Positions 1 through 10,798 of a DNA stretch of 64,000 nt are shown here, in pieces. How positions within the stretch are numbered: the first letter of the stretch is position 1; each line of letters opens with the position of its first letter. This stretch comes from Ceratobasidium sp. AG-K (Eukaryota > Basidiomycota > Agaricomycetes > Cantharellales > Ceratobasidiaceae). Both the position numbers and the translations under genes were made by a program. Under the pieces are notes generated by a model. The model ran no database searches. It was not told where the DNA came from and was given only the letters and a program-made list of their open reading frames with translations. The stretch is from contig JAWNGF010000005.1 of NCBI GenBank assembly GCA_037039685.1, forward strand, positions 2,294,001 through 2,358,000. Reading direction: 5' to 3'.

Positions 1-559
1 GCCAATCCACGCTCGCTCCACCCATGTGCGCCGACCAATGGCTGCACCTTCTCCCATGGCACCGTGCCGCCGGCCTACTGCCTCCTTTCGCTTTTTTGTC
101 CCGAGTCTGGTTGACAGCCTATTGGGGCGCTCATCCAAGGATCATCCTCTCTTGTCAATCCCGATCGTCGCAAGGGTAAGGAACACTTCGATGTGGCGCT
201 CCGGATCGGTTTCGGTCCCGCCATGAATGTCCGTCAATCAAATGGTCCAAGACGATGACGACCATCATGTTGTCAGATGATATTCAAATAGCCATCGCCG
301 TGCCTTCTTGCCTTGTCAATTACTTTGTGACGGCTCCCCGGGAAATAGATTCGCGAATATGGATGTGTGAAGGCGTGTAATTAAAAGGACGGGGTTCATG
401 CATCGAGCGCTGCAAGTGGACTGATTCATCGAGTTGAAAGCAGCGTATGCAATGTTTGTTCCTAGCGCTATTCTCGTGTGGGCCAGACCTCGCAGACCGT
501 GGTTTCAGAAAACTTCCTCGATGTTATTACCTTCGAACACTTCCCCGCGTATCCGCCTC
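1..559. other. No gene recognised
   Basis: I see no protein family, RNA gene or repeat here. The only open frames are short and unsupported. The right-hand end may contain the extreme N-terminus of the P450 remnant that follows. Confidence 0.5.
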
Positions 560-2575
560 AGGCATTGTCGTTCCGATTATTGGCTCGGCTATTATAATAC
601 CTCTCCATGCCCTCATACAATCACACAAGCTACTAGTTTGGCTCCCGAGCCCACCTGCCAAGAGTTGAGTTACAGGTAAGTGTTTCAAATAAAATTAGGT
701 TAATTATATCGATATTTACGACCCAAAGGCCATTCGGGGGGGGGGGGGGTATTTTGGCACTGCGAGGTGAGAAAAGATTTGGATTAAATGATGGACATGC
801 TCGCTGACATGTAGTCTGGCCTCGAGGTGAGGAGCATCGGGCTCATCACAGGGTAGATCAATCTCGTCGTTGCTGTCGAGTATTAGGCCACTAATGCCTA
901 ATTTCAGCTACTTAATTCAGTATTTACAATAAAGTTTTTGCGTGAACGTACGTCATCGGTTGCCCGGGCAAATTTCTGCAAGCTCACCACCACCTAGTGG
1001 TATTTACAAGGTTGAATTTCGTCTCGCTCGACCACTGACCAGAATTTCAATCACCACAGATGCCAATTTTTATGGATATAGCAAAGCGGGCAACTCGTTC
1101 TTATTTCCTTGTATTTTCCGACACTGCCTGATCTAAACGATCTCAGACGAGCGAAGGTATCAAGGATAATTTGATCAAAACCGAACACTGCAGCGGGGTG
1201 ATAGACGTATTTCACTGGGCGACAGTTGCAGCGCTTGAGCTAATCGAAGAAGCTGGGCTCGGTTATTCTTTCAACTCGTTCACCGGGGAACGGAATGAAT
1301 GCAACAAATCAATCAAGATAATCGTGTTAGTATTCTACCATTTACATCACCTCACGGCTACTCTAACACTTTTTGCGCATATAGACCGTTCTTTCTAAGA
1401 TAGGCCCATTCATAAGAATCCTACCGTATATACATGGTCTTGGCACACCCTCATTTCGCCACCGGATTCTCGACCGTGTTCCATTTCCAGGGTTTCGGCA
1501 ACTACTTCATGCGATAGAAGTGAAAAACACTTGCGGAAGAGGTGCTCCAGGCTCGGCAGGCCTCATGTCTTCTGGATATGACCTGTCATCGGAAGCTGGT
1601 CGGGGGCGTGATATCATGACGCTACTGAGTAAGTTCATATTCTGTGTCGCGGTCGCTCGACTTGGACGCTGATACGTATTACACGTAGTGAAGACCAATG
1701 AAGCGGGAGGATCTAATTTTCACATTAGCCGACAAGCAATGGTGGGACATATGAAGTAAGAACTTCATCAATTCCATGGGTTACGCAAGTTGAATAACAA
1801 CGAAATCCTTAGTGTATTTATATTCGCTGGATATCAGACCACATGGTACGTTTTTCACACAATAACAAACGTCCTTGTACAGTTTTTAATCACCGCTGGA
1901 ACTTATCTAGTGGGGCGATATCCCGCCTACTTGATATACTAGCCAACCATCCAGGCGTTCAGGTCAAGCTTACAGAAGATACAGGAATGCTTTTCAGAAC
2001 ACCCAGATGACGCGTATCATGACGATCTTCTGGAGTTGCCCTATCTTGACACGGTTGTAAGGGAAAACTGAAACTATACAAACCAGTAGTCGGTATAAGC
2101 CGAGTGTAAGCGCCATATGCGGTGGTTCACCACAATTTGATTGCTCAGGATTGCACGAGCACAGATGCCAGCGGGATACAACCCTTCCTCTGACTTATCC
2201 AATCAAAACTCCCTCCGGTAATACTACAAGCCTCCCGATCAAGAAAGGCGCACGTATCTTATTGAGTGTTACCATGGCCAATCATTCCAAGGCAATTTGG
2301 GGAGAACGAGCCCTGGAGTTCTGGTCGGAACGTTGGGTAGGAAATAAGCTCGATGAGGTGACACAGCTTGGCGCTCACCTGCCTGGGGTTTACTCCGCCA
2401 TGTAAGCGCTATATGAGAGGCATGCCTGCATTGACTGAATTGTATTGACGTTAAGATGGCATTTGGAGCTGGGCATCAGGCTTGCATGTACGTCGTGTGC
2501 TAACTGTAGCTTGCTTCACTGACACCTGCCTGTATAGCGACTTCAAGTTTTCCATAATGGAAATTAGTTGAGTGC
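560..2575 (+). pseudogene. Cytochrome P450 pseudogene (multi-exon remnant)
   Basis: This is the scattered remains of a fungal cytochrome P450 monooxygenase. In order along the plus strand I see: an N-terminal membrane-anchor and LPSPPAKS hinge near 597-670; an EAGLGYSF helix segment at 1171-1330; a GAPGS...AGRGRDIMTLL segment at 1530-1630; the I-helix IFAGYQTT at 1815-1850 followed by GAISRLLDILANHPG after an intron; DDLLELPYLDTVVRE near 2020-2065; a RDTTLPL...PSGN segment at 2165-2220; the PGVYSAM segment near 2390; and the heme loop FGAGHQAC at 2460-2485, continued after an intron by DFKFSIMEI. Breaks: AAG AGT TGA puts a stop in the hinge, frames shift in the I-helix exon and around the ExxR motif, and the heme-loop arginine is Gln. 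A functional enzyme is unlikely. Typical fungal P450s are about 500 residues. Confidence 0.8.
736..749. repeat. Poly-G tract (14 G)
   Basis: A homopolymer inside what would be an intron of the P450 remnant. Its length may be inexact in any assembly. Confidence 0.8.
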
Positions 2576-2628
2576 TCCCGCTCCTCTGGTTAATCCTCAC
2601 TAATACCACGAATATACGTCAGAGGCCA

Positions 2629-2796
2629 CTCAGCAAAAAGTGAAAATGCTTCGGAGCGCGTGAGGGCTCCGAAGGGCTCCTTAGGCTCCTGGAGCGCTCA
2701 GGAGCACGTGATTGCGACGCTCCCAGTGCGCTCCGGAGCCTACGCAGCGCTCCCGAGCAAAACCCCGGCTCCGGAGCATTTTCAATTTTTGCTGAG
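2629..2796. mobile_element. MITE-like element with 29-bp terminal inverted repeats
   Basis: The left end (2629-2657) and the reverse complement of the right end (2768-2796) both read CTCAGCAAAAA..GAAAATGCT.CGGAGC and match at 27 of 29 positions by eye. The interior is made of repeated GGAGC/GCTCC words, so the whole 168 bp could fold into a hairpin. It has no coding capacity. The bases CA flank both sides, but I cannot establish a target-site duplication. It lies just downstream of the P450 remnant. Confidence 0.7.
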
Positions 2797-4088
2797 CATG
2801 GTTGCACAGCTAATCCAAGACTTCAGGTTTGAACCGTCCAACGAAGGCTTCGCCTGGGAGGTAGGTTCATTGCCCATTTAGTATAGCATTGTGATTGATC
2901 GACGGGCCCGTTGCATATACCTAGTCACTTGGAGTTCAACAGCCCTTCCTGAAGAAGAATCCTAATGGATCAGCCCGACTTCCGGCACTGCCACTCAAGG
3001 TCACAAGGCTTTAGGATGCGTCTATCTCCGATACCCACAGACTGGAATTTTGCTATTAGCAACACAGAATGTATAGTGTACTAGTAGTTGAGACAATACT
3101 TAGCCTGTGTCATCGATATGGGTATGTTTGGGAGTCTGGAGGCCCGCAATATCGACATAGATTACATAGCATGTTTCGCACTTTCTCGAACCGAACCTAA
3201 GCCTAGGGGGCTAGAAATAAACTGGCGAGGCCTGGCGAAGTACAGGCTGTGACAGTCCAGCATTGACGCGGTTACGATACAGCAAATCACCTGCCCGCGT
3301 GGATGAGTCGCCACGGAACTCGTTTTCACTCAGAAGCCAGGCTTATTAATAGTGTCCCGACTGCTTTCTCTCATGAACTCTGAATGAAAAGACACTTGTC
3401 AACCATGTTGGAAATCCTGAGGAAGTAGCGGAAACCTGCATCTTTGAAATGAAGGTAAGGGGATTTTTGGTGGACAAACGAGTCTACCTCTTTCGTACTG
3501 TCACAACGCACATATTTAACTGGACAAGTTGCCTATGTGGAGGGAGGGTCGTTGCTCTCTCAGTAACAAACCCATACTGCCTCCGCTTCAGAACTGGAGA
3601 ATGTACATCCAAACGATGAGAATAACTGATACGGAATTTGAGATCAATTGATGTGATAAAGACCACCAGGCTGTACTCAGCGAAAATGTGAAAAGCTACG
3701 TAGCACCCTGCAGCTTTTTTGATTTTTGTTGAGTACTATTCAATACTGTAACGCATCCCCAACGGAGAATAACTACTGGACGCGATGTAAAAGATCCATT
3801 GCTACGCTATAATTTTATGGGCTACAAAACTCTGAAATGAATGCTCGTGTTATAATGATGAGCCTCTACTAGCATGTGCGTCATCTTGCCCACTTTTGGT
3901 TTTGGCGATCATAGAAGTCGAAGTTGGTCCCTATGCCGTGGTTGGCGATCATCGGATTATTTCCAATAACAACACCTCGTACGTAGCGCGGCTGACTCAC
4001 ATCAGCCATGTCACCCACTTGAACAAGCCCGCTTGGCCATGGCTGCAAAAGCGTCTCCTCAACGACCATAACGACGACGCACAGCTCC
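2797..4088. other. Intergenic, no gene recognised
   Basis: No convincing coding sequence. It contains only the short inverted-repeat element at 3676-3733 and the promoter region of the first Zn2Cys6 gene. Confidence 0.5.
3676..3733. mobile_element. Short palindromic relative of the MITE at 2629
   Basis: The ends read CTCAGCGAAAATGTGAAAAGCT and, on the other strand, CTCAACAAAAATCAAAAAAGCT, flanked by GTA and TAC. The CTCAGC-A-rich-GAAAA-GCT layout matches the ends of the 168-bp element 0.9 kb away, so this looks like an internally deleted copy. Confidence 0.5.
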
Positions 4089-6300
4089 ATGATTCGATCT
4101 CGAAACGGGTGCGCAACCTGCAAGAGGAGGTAAGCCCATGAGTTATCACTAATGGCGATATTTCATTCGCGATTTTAATAGGCACAAAAAATGTGATGAG
4201 ACACATCCCGAATGCAAGCGTTGCATGAAGTCCGGTCAAGAATGCTATTATCCTCATTTGCAGAACCACAGCAACCGGGGCATCACATTGGATCGACCAA
4301 TTCGCCCTGCCCCCACAGTGACATGCCCGGTCTGGGATTCGGCTGCTGCCAGTAGCTCTGTAACGCCGACAACCAGGTCCTCCGGCTCACCACCATCACT
4401 CGAACCCCGCCCGGCCCCTTCGATTCCTCTAGACCGATTTCAAGCTCTCTCATTTGACGTACCACGGGACGGGCTCCATGATGACCTGCTACCAACCTTT
4501 GCGTTTGACCCCAACTCCTCCTTTGATTTTTACCTGCCCAACGACGCGACTTGGCATTCATCATTGCAGCCACCCATAAACTGGAGCCAGCCCCACTATC
4601 GGTCTCGGCCCGTACTATCAGCGACTGATCACACGGTGGTTTTGTCGTCAAGATCTTCTGTCTCAAATTCGGGCAAACCTTATGCTTGGCCCGAGTCGCG
4701 CTCGGCAAATAACTTGACCGCGTCCATGACGGCAGGGCAAGCGAGTTTGTTCGAGGCCTTGTTTAGTCTCGGTGATCTCCCACTTGGGACGGAATCCGGT
4801 TCTATTGTCTCAATACGGTCACCTCCAGGAAGCGTTATATCAAGTGATGAGGAGGACGAAGATGACCCTGAAGGTGTTCGACGCGCCATGTGCCGTGTTC
4901 CTGGGATGGATAGCAATGTCAGGACTAATGCATTAGCGTTTGTGTTGCAAAACTGTAAGTATTTACGCGATACCCGGATAATCTTTGAGATTGATGTCTT
5001 GCCAAGATGCTCGATGGTTTGCTGCTACAGTATTTGAGCCGCTGCGAATTATAGATCGGGCAAAACAAAATATCATTCAACAATTTTCTGGCACAGACAA
5101 CGACCGGGCAAGGGTAATCTTGATCGCCAACGCGTTCAGCACGTTGGGGAAATCACTGGAACTACGCTCGAAGAGTCTTTCAATCATTTCAGTGCTGAGA
5201 GCCAATGCACACCAGAGTTTTGATGAATTCGAATCGACGGAACCTGAATTCGTGCGTCAAATGGACATGCAACGCGCCTCGCTGACACTGGAAAATATGA
5301 TCGAGGTACGGATGTGCCCTGTGATTACGCTGCCTGTGTTTATGCCTGCATACCTAGATAATCCTCATCCATTTCTACTCGAGCTCCTTGCCCGTTATAT
5401 TTGGGCTGTTAGCACACGCCGCTCCCATATTTCGACGTGCCTGTCCTGAACCTGCTGGTCAGCTCCCAAACCTGCCCCGGATCCTCCTGGAAGCGTGCTT
5501 ACATAGGCGATACTTTGCCGCCGTCGACGTTTCTCTCAGTGTTGTGGGCGCTCGTCCTATGTTCTTCCGATATGACACAACCTATCCACCTGGGTTTTAT
5601 GATCGTGAATTCTCGGGCGAACGTGGGTTTGAGTGGGCCCACGGGATTCCGGACCGGTTTATCATCATGTTTGCATGGGTCAATGGGCTGATTGAGGATT
5701 TTACGGCGGGAGGTGTCAAGGTAGACGCAGAGTGTGTGGCCAAGGTTGAGCGGGAGGTGCGCAGTGGGATGGATGTGCATGATATTGCCGAGTCGGATCC
5801 GGTGTTCCGAGTCGGGAGAACAGCGGTTAGGGAGTGTTGGAGGCACGCGGTGCTAATTTATCTTTACATGGTGGGTGTCCAACTTTGCTTCCGGTATGGA
5901 TACTGAAAAGTGGCCAGGCGTTGTGCGGAGATAATGCTAGAGAACCCCGTGTACAGAAAGTATTCAAAAAGTTCATGCAACTGGTTCAACACACGAAATC
6001 CGGGCGCAAGCCTGATGCCTTTTTGTTCATTCCCATGATCGTGGTAAGTTGGAGATTTCGAATCTCTAGTTTGTTTGGCTAAAGTACAGGCGTTAGGTTG
6101 GAGTTGTAGCGCTTAATGCACCTGATCGCGAGATTCTCAAACAGAGAATGATTGGAACTCGGGAATGCTCAATTCCTGGGATCGCGGGTAACAATTGCGT
6201 GCAGGCCCTGGAGGACTTGTGGGCGCAGATGGACCTGGAAGGCCGACCGGCCGTGTGGGCAGATTTCAGCAAGTCCTACAAGCGTGTATTTGGGGTTTGA
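4089..6300 (+). CDS. Zn(II)2Cys6 transcription factor with fungal-specific domain (paralog 1)
   Basis: A predicted nuclear DNA-binding regulator. Six exons join in frame: 4089-4129, 4182-4954, 5007-5305, 5358-5870, 5918-6043, 6097-6300, giving 651 residues. The N-terminus carries an intact binuclear zinc cluster with C8, C11, C18, C25, C28 and C35 (spacing 2-6-6-2-6) and the usual basic loop KRRHKK. A low-complexity Ser/Pro linker follows, then an acidic stretch before the second intron. The C-terminal half (about 270-650) resembles the Fungal_trans_2 regulatory region, with conserved ARWF, AHAAPIFRRAC, GIPDRF and GTRECSIPGIAGN motifs. The start was chosen because it is the first ATG giving the complete cluster. 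The gene lies 441 bp upstream of a same-strand paralog with identical intron positions, so the pair is a tandem duplication. Its targets cannot be read from the sequence. Confidence 0.88.
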
Positions 6301-6741
6301 ACACGCACACGGGAGTAGAAGTGCCTGTCGTGGATGTTTCTTGGCGTGCCTTTCTGGGGTAATTGTGGTTTGAGGTTGCTTCAACAGCCCGCTTTCTTGT
6401 CCGTGTAACTGTAGCGCAGGTCCGAGCTATCGCTTTGTATGTCATGTATAACTAATGTGCTTATTTGAGAGTTGCTTTTCTGCGGGAATGGTACCAACCT
6501 GCTTATTTTCGCGGCCACCGACCTGTCAATCGGCAACCGGGCGGAAGGTCGGAATCGGGTGAATGACGTGAAATTTCAAATGTGCGAACGATTCAATCTC
6601 CGGACTTGATTGGTCCTGGGATGTTTGAGATCTGACGGCCACCTCGAGAGTAAATTCCGTGACGAGAGCGTGAGTACGAGTTAAAGCATAGAACATCACT
6701 CGCATAACATTTAATTGATTTACTCAGATATTTTGCGGCTT
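6301..6741. promoter_or_regulatory. Spacer and promoter between the two regulator paralogs
   Basis: No coding sequence seen. It must hold the 3' end of the first gene and the promoter of the second. I recognise no specific operator. Confidence 0.4.
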
Positions 6742-9085
6742 ATGCCCCTTCGCTCGGGAAACAGATGTACCACTTGCAACGACCAGTGAGTCCAACGTTC
6801 TACACACCCGAATATCGCCTTGACTCTGTGAAAGGCGCCATGATCCCAACTCGACACACTCGGAATGCAAGCATTGTACGAGACATGTAGATGGCGTCGT
6901 AACACGGCCAATTATGCCCACTCTTCTCTATCATCCAACTGATTTGTCATGGGCTCCTGCGACACCGATAACCGCGTTCTCTGGATCCCCGTCAATGTTG
7001 GAGTCTCTGGCGATCTCATCAGCCTCGACCATACCGCCAATCACCCCGAACAACCACTCTGATATCTTTGCTGCTCAGCTAGAAGGATTACCCGATCAAC
7101 AACAACCAAGCCTTTCATTGCCGCAAGACGTGTTCTCCTCCGTCGACCTTTTTGACTTTTCTCTCCCGGTCGACCCCACTTGGCATATCTCTCTCCAGCT
7201 CCCCGCACCTTCAACCCGGTCCACCTCCCCTCCACCCCTTAGCAACACTAAGCTCGCACATGACAACCAGACGGGAGTAATAAACGAGACCTCTTCAGGC
7301 GCAATCAGCACCGCGATCTCTCCGAAGCGCCATCTGAACCAGCAACCCTCGGTTTCGGCGGCTCAATCTTCGACAAGTAAGCCATACTCTCGACCAACCC
7401 AAGTCGAGAAACGCGGGTCTCATGATTCCGACTCCACCGAGCACATGACCTCGGGACAAGCTAGCCTATTTCAGGCGCTTCTCAGTCTGGCTGGCCCCGA
7501 GGAGAAGGTGACCGTTTCCAAGCCGAGTTCTTCAGCTGTAGTTCGCGCGTCACCACAGAGCCGCGAGTCTGCATGGCAGTTCCCACGTAGCGACGAGACG
7601 ACAGATGACGAGAGCGATGAGGAAGTGGATCCGGAAGGTGTTGAGAAAGCCTTGTGTATTGCCCCTCGAATGGATGGCAATGTAGAAAGTAATACCTTGG
7701 CGTTCGTGTTGGGGTGTTGTGAGTTGTATCCCAAATTATTGTAACCTTTGGGACTTACTGACCACCTATGTCTAGACGCTAGATGGTTCAACCTCACCAT
7801 GTTCGACCCATTACGAATAATTGGTCAGGCTAGGCAGAATATCATCGACCAATTTTCCAACTCAGAAACCGACCGGACGCGGATTATTCTCGTTGCAAAC
7901 GCTTTTCATGCGATGGAACGAACCGCGGACCTGAGCTCGAGAGGTGTATCTCTTGTTTCAGTGCTGAGGACGGGTGTCCACGAGACCATTGCACAGTTCA
8001 ATGCGAGCCAGCCTTCGCCCTTGCGTGAGTTGGACATCCGATACGCCCAAATCACATTGAAAAACATGCTCGAGGTGAGACCATCTCCTTGTTCGCCGAG
8101 TTATCCATACCCACCCTACCCATGTTACAGGTGATTGTAATCCATTTCTACTGCAGCCCCCTCTCGGTCATATTTGCCCTGATGCAGCACGCCGCCCCAG
8201 TATTCCGGCGTGCCTGCTCTGAACCGCTCGACCAGCTCCCGAACTTACCCAGCATCCTCCTCGCACCCGAACTTCCCAAACGCTACTTTGCCGCGATCGA
8301 CGTCGGGCTCTCGGTCCTCTCTGCTCGCCCCATGTTTTTCCGCTACGACGTGACCTACCCGCGCGATTTCTTCAACAAGACCCTGCCGGTTGACTATGGG
8401 GTTGAATGGTTGCATGGGATACCAGACCGCTTCGTGGTAATATTTGCGTGGATCAATGCTCTCGGGGAAGACTATGGAACGAACGTAGACCTGGATGTTA
8501 TAGCGGATATTGAGGATCAAATTACGAACGCGCAGTTGAGTGTCAACTGTAAGGATCCGTCACTGCGACTGAGGAGGATGGCCGTGCAAGAGTGTTGGAG
8601 ACAGGCCTCGTTGATATTTCTCTACCTTGTGAGTCGCATTCTGCTCAGTTGAGTTTGCATTTTTCATTGACCATTGGGCTAGAAATTGTGCGGGGTTAAC
8701 GTCAAAGATCCTCGTGTAGTTCAGGCTTTCCGAAAGTTTATGAGCATCGAAGGGAGCATCAAGTCGGGTCGTCACCCGGACGCATTCATGTTCATACCGA
8801 TGATTCTCGTGCGTCCCCTAACACCCTCTTTGACATCGAACATACCTACTGATGGTATTATTACCCTTTTGCACATTTCAGAGCGGAGTAGTAGCGTGCA
8901 AGAAATCTGATCGGGAGAAGGTCCAGCGACGAATGCTGGGCACCCGAGAGTGCTCCATCTCAGGGATAGTGGGAAACGGTCATGTGCGGGTGTTGCAGGA
9001 CTTGTGGATGCGGATGGATAAACTGCAAAGGGTGGCGACGTGGAATGATTTTAGAGCGTCAAATGAACGAGTAATTGGCGTATAA
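6742..9085 (+). CDS. Fungal-specific transcription-factor paralog with degenerate zinc cluster (paralog 2)
   Basis: Six exons at the same positions and phases as the upstream paralog join in frame: 6742-6785, 6835-7718, 7776-8074, 8131-8628, 8683-8808, 8882-9085, giving 684 residues. The C-terminal regulatory region is well conserved (ARWFNLTMFDPLRI, QHAAPVFRRAC, GIPDRFVVIFAW, GTRECSISGIVGN). The zinc cluster is damaged. C9, C12, C26 and C29 remain, but the residue equivalent to the third ligand is Pro19 and that equivalent to the sixth is Val36. The basic loop between the second and third ligands is NDQRHD instead of KRRHKK. Because the splice phase is identical to the intact paralog, this is unlikely to be a modelling error. 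The protein may no longer bind DNA and could act as a partner or competitor of paralog 1 (inference). Confidence 0.82.
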
Positions 9086-10449
9086 GCTGAGGAATAGGCT
9101 TGCCTATGGGACGATGGGACTTGTAGTGGGCGAAAGTTGGGCTTCCGGCAGGGGAAGTGCAATGGGTATTATTTATCTGGTTTTATCTTATCTTATCTCA
9201 TCTGTAGCATCTAACCTGCTGTAACTGTTAGTGTAAAGTCCTGGACGCTTTGTCACATGGACTTGTTTCGGATAAATTTATCTGCCGGAGTCTCTTAGGT
9301 GTGATCCTTGATGCGCATGGGGCTAGGTATCCCCAGTCGTATCATTAACGCTGTTTAACAGGTTCGAGGTCACCTACTGCAAGCTGTAACGACACTATAA
9401 ACCTCCTGCTTTTCAAGTTAAATACTAGTACTAGATAATCATACAAGCTCGACGTCGATCACGAAGCATAGTTCTTAAGGTTGCGATTGCAATACAGTGT
9501 GGATTCCACGGTTGGTTGCTGTCAGAGAGGTACCAGGGACCCGCACCGCAGTCGAACGCTGCAAGAAAATCTACCCTACAGTCTGGCTAAGCATTACAGT
9601 AACCAACGCGCCCTATCCCTACGGGCTGCTGCATCCGTATATTGTTCACTTCGGCCTGTCTCCTTCACCTCGTATGTTAATCACCTAGAGCAAAGAAGTC
9701 GGGTGTATGCGGGGGGTCCATCGTAAAAATGGACCAGGATCCGGGAGCCGCAAACTTGTGTTCATTTGTAGATAGGCTAAAATAACGAGGAGCATACCGC
9801 ATCATGCTTGCGACCCGCCCGTGTGGTTAGTGTACAACGATATCCCCTCAACATTCAGGTTTGTCCCATTGTTTCCACCCGTTAGGGCTAAGGCGGAATG
9901 ATACGGATGTGTATCGGCGCACGATGTCTAAGATAGAATGACGTCAGATTGTTTCCTCCCGTTGGCCAACCCCGACAATATTCTGGCTTAGCAATATCAA
10001 ATCCGTCGTATATTCTTTCATATCACCCCCGAAAATACCTGAATGATCAAAATTATACATGTGATAATTGACGCGGTTTTCTTCTAACGCACACGGACGG
10101 CCTACTCCCCTAGAAAGATTTCTTGGTGGTTACTCGGGGGGTGTCCGAGCCAAGGAAGCGAATTCACTCTTTGGTTACTTGCGCACAATTTCCTTCATAC
10201 AATAAGAGCCGTTTGCACGACCTATGTCTGCCAGTAACTATGTTACCATATACATTCAATCAGGCCAATACACCCATCAAAGTCAGAGACAAAGCAAGGC
10301 CCAGCGATAGTTCTTGAAGTTCCGAAGCCTGCAAACGTGGGTCTACATTTAGATTTGACAGAGTAGAGCGGTTCCGTGATAATACGTTTACACGAATGCT
10401 CATATTGTGACCTGCGTTTACAGCCCTACTGAGCTCCGCCAGTTCACTT
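9086..10449. other. Intergenic, no gene recognised
   Basis: About 1.4 kb with only short, compositionally unremarkable open frames on both strands. It includes the 3' flanks of the regulator gene and of the small secreted protein gene. Confidence 0.5.
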
Positions 10450-10694
10450 CTATGGATCACAAATCCCGATGGGGAAACCGCTGCACGAATCGCTGCAACA
10501 CCTTTCGTCTTCAATGCAAACCTAGCGAATCAAGTCAAGGGCCCATCGAATTACGGGCAAGTGTACTTGTGGCGTACCCCGCCTGCTGGAAGACACTGGG
10601 GAGGGTTCGGGGGCTGCGCAAGAGGTGTAGGAGAGGCCGCAACGTTGGAAATCGAGGCGAAGAAAAGAACGACGAGTGCGGTGAGATATCGCAT
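10450..10694 (-). CDS. Small secreted six-cysteine protein with knottin-like cysteine pattern
   Basis: Two exons on the minus strand (10694-10578 and 10521-10450) joined across a 56-nt GT-AG intron give 62 residues. Residues 1-20 are a clear secretion signal (MRYLTALVVLFFASISNVAA), followed by a short Pro-rich segment. The remainder holds all six cysteines: C34, C41, C47, C48, C52, C60, spaced C-x6-C-x5-CC-x3-C-x7-C. This C-C-CC-C-C order is the signature spacing of inhibitor cystine knot (knottin) folds. Without the splice the frame would end soon after the first cysteine, and the spliced frame brings all six together, which supports the model. Likely role: an extracellular peptide, possibly effector- or defence-like. 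The function is not known and the fold is inferred from spacing only. Genes of this size are often missed. Confidence 0.65.
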
Positions 10695-10790
10695 CCTCGT
10701 TTCCGGTAGAGTGTGGGGATTGAGAGATTTGTACAAGGAGTTAGGGATGGCGGATGGCGGATGGGATGAGCTCAGAGCAGTATTTATACT

Positions 10791-10798
10791 CAGACTTA
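10791..10798 (-). promoter_or_regulatory. TATA box of the small secreted protein gene
   Basis: TATAAATA on the minus strand, about 97 bp upstream of the predicted ATG at 10694. This is a plausible core-promoter distance and supports transcription of the small gene. Confidence 0.5.

Noticed and set aside
4283..4708. 141-codon minus-strand frame within the first regulator gene
   Set aside because: Antisense to a well-supported exon and without protein-like composition.
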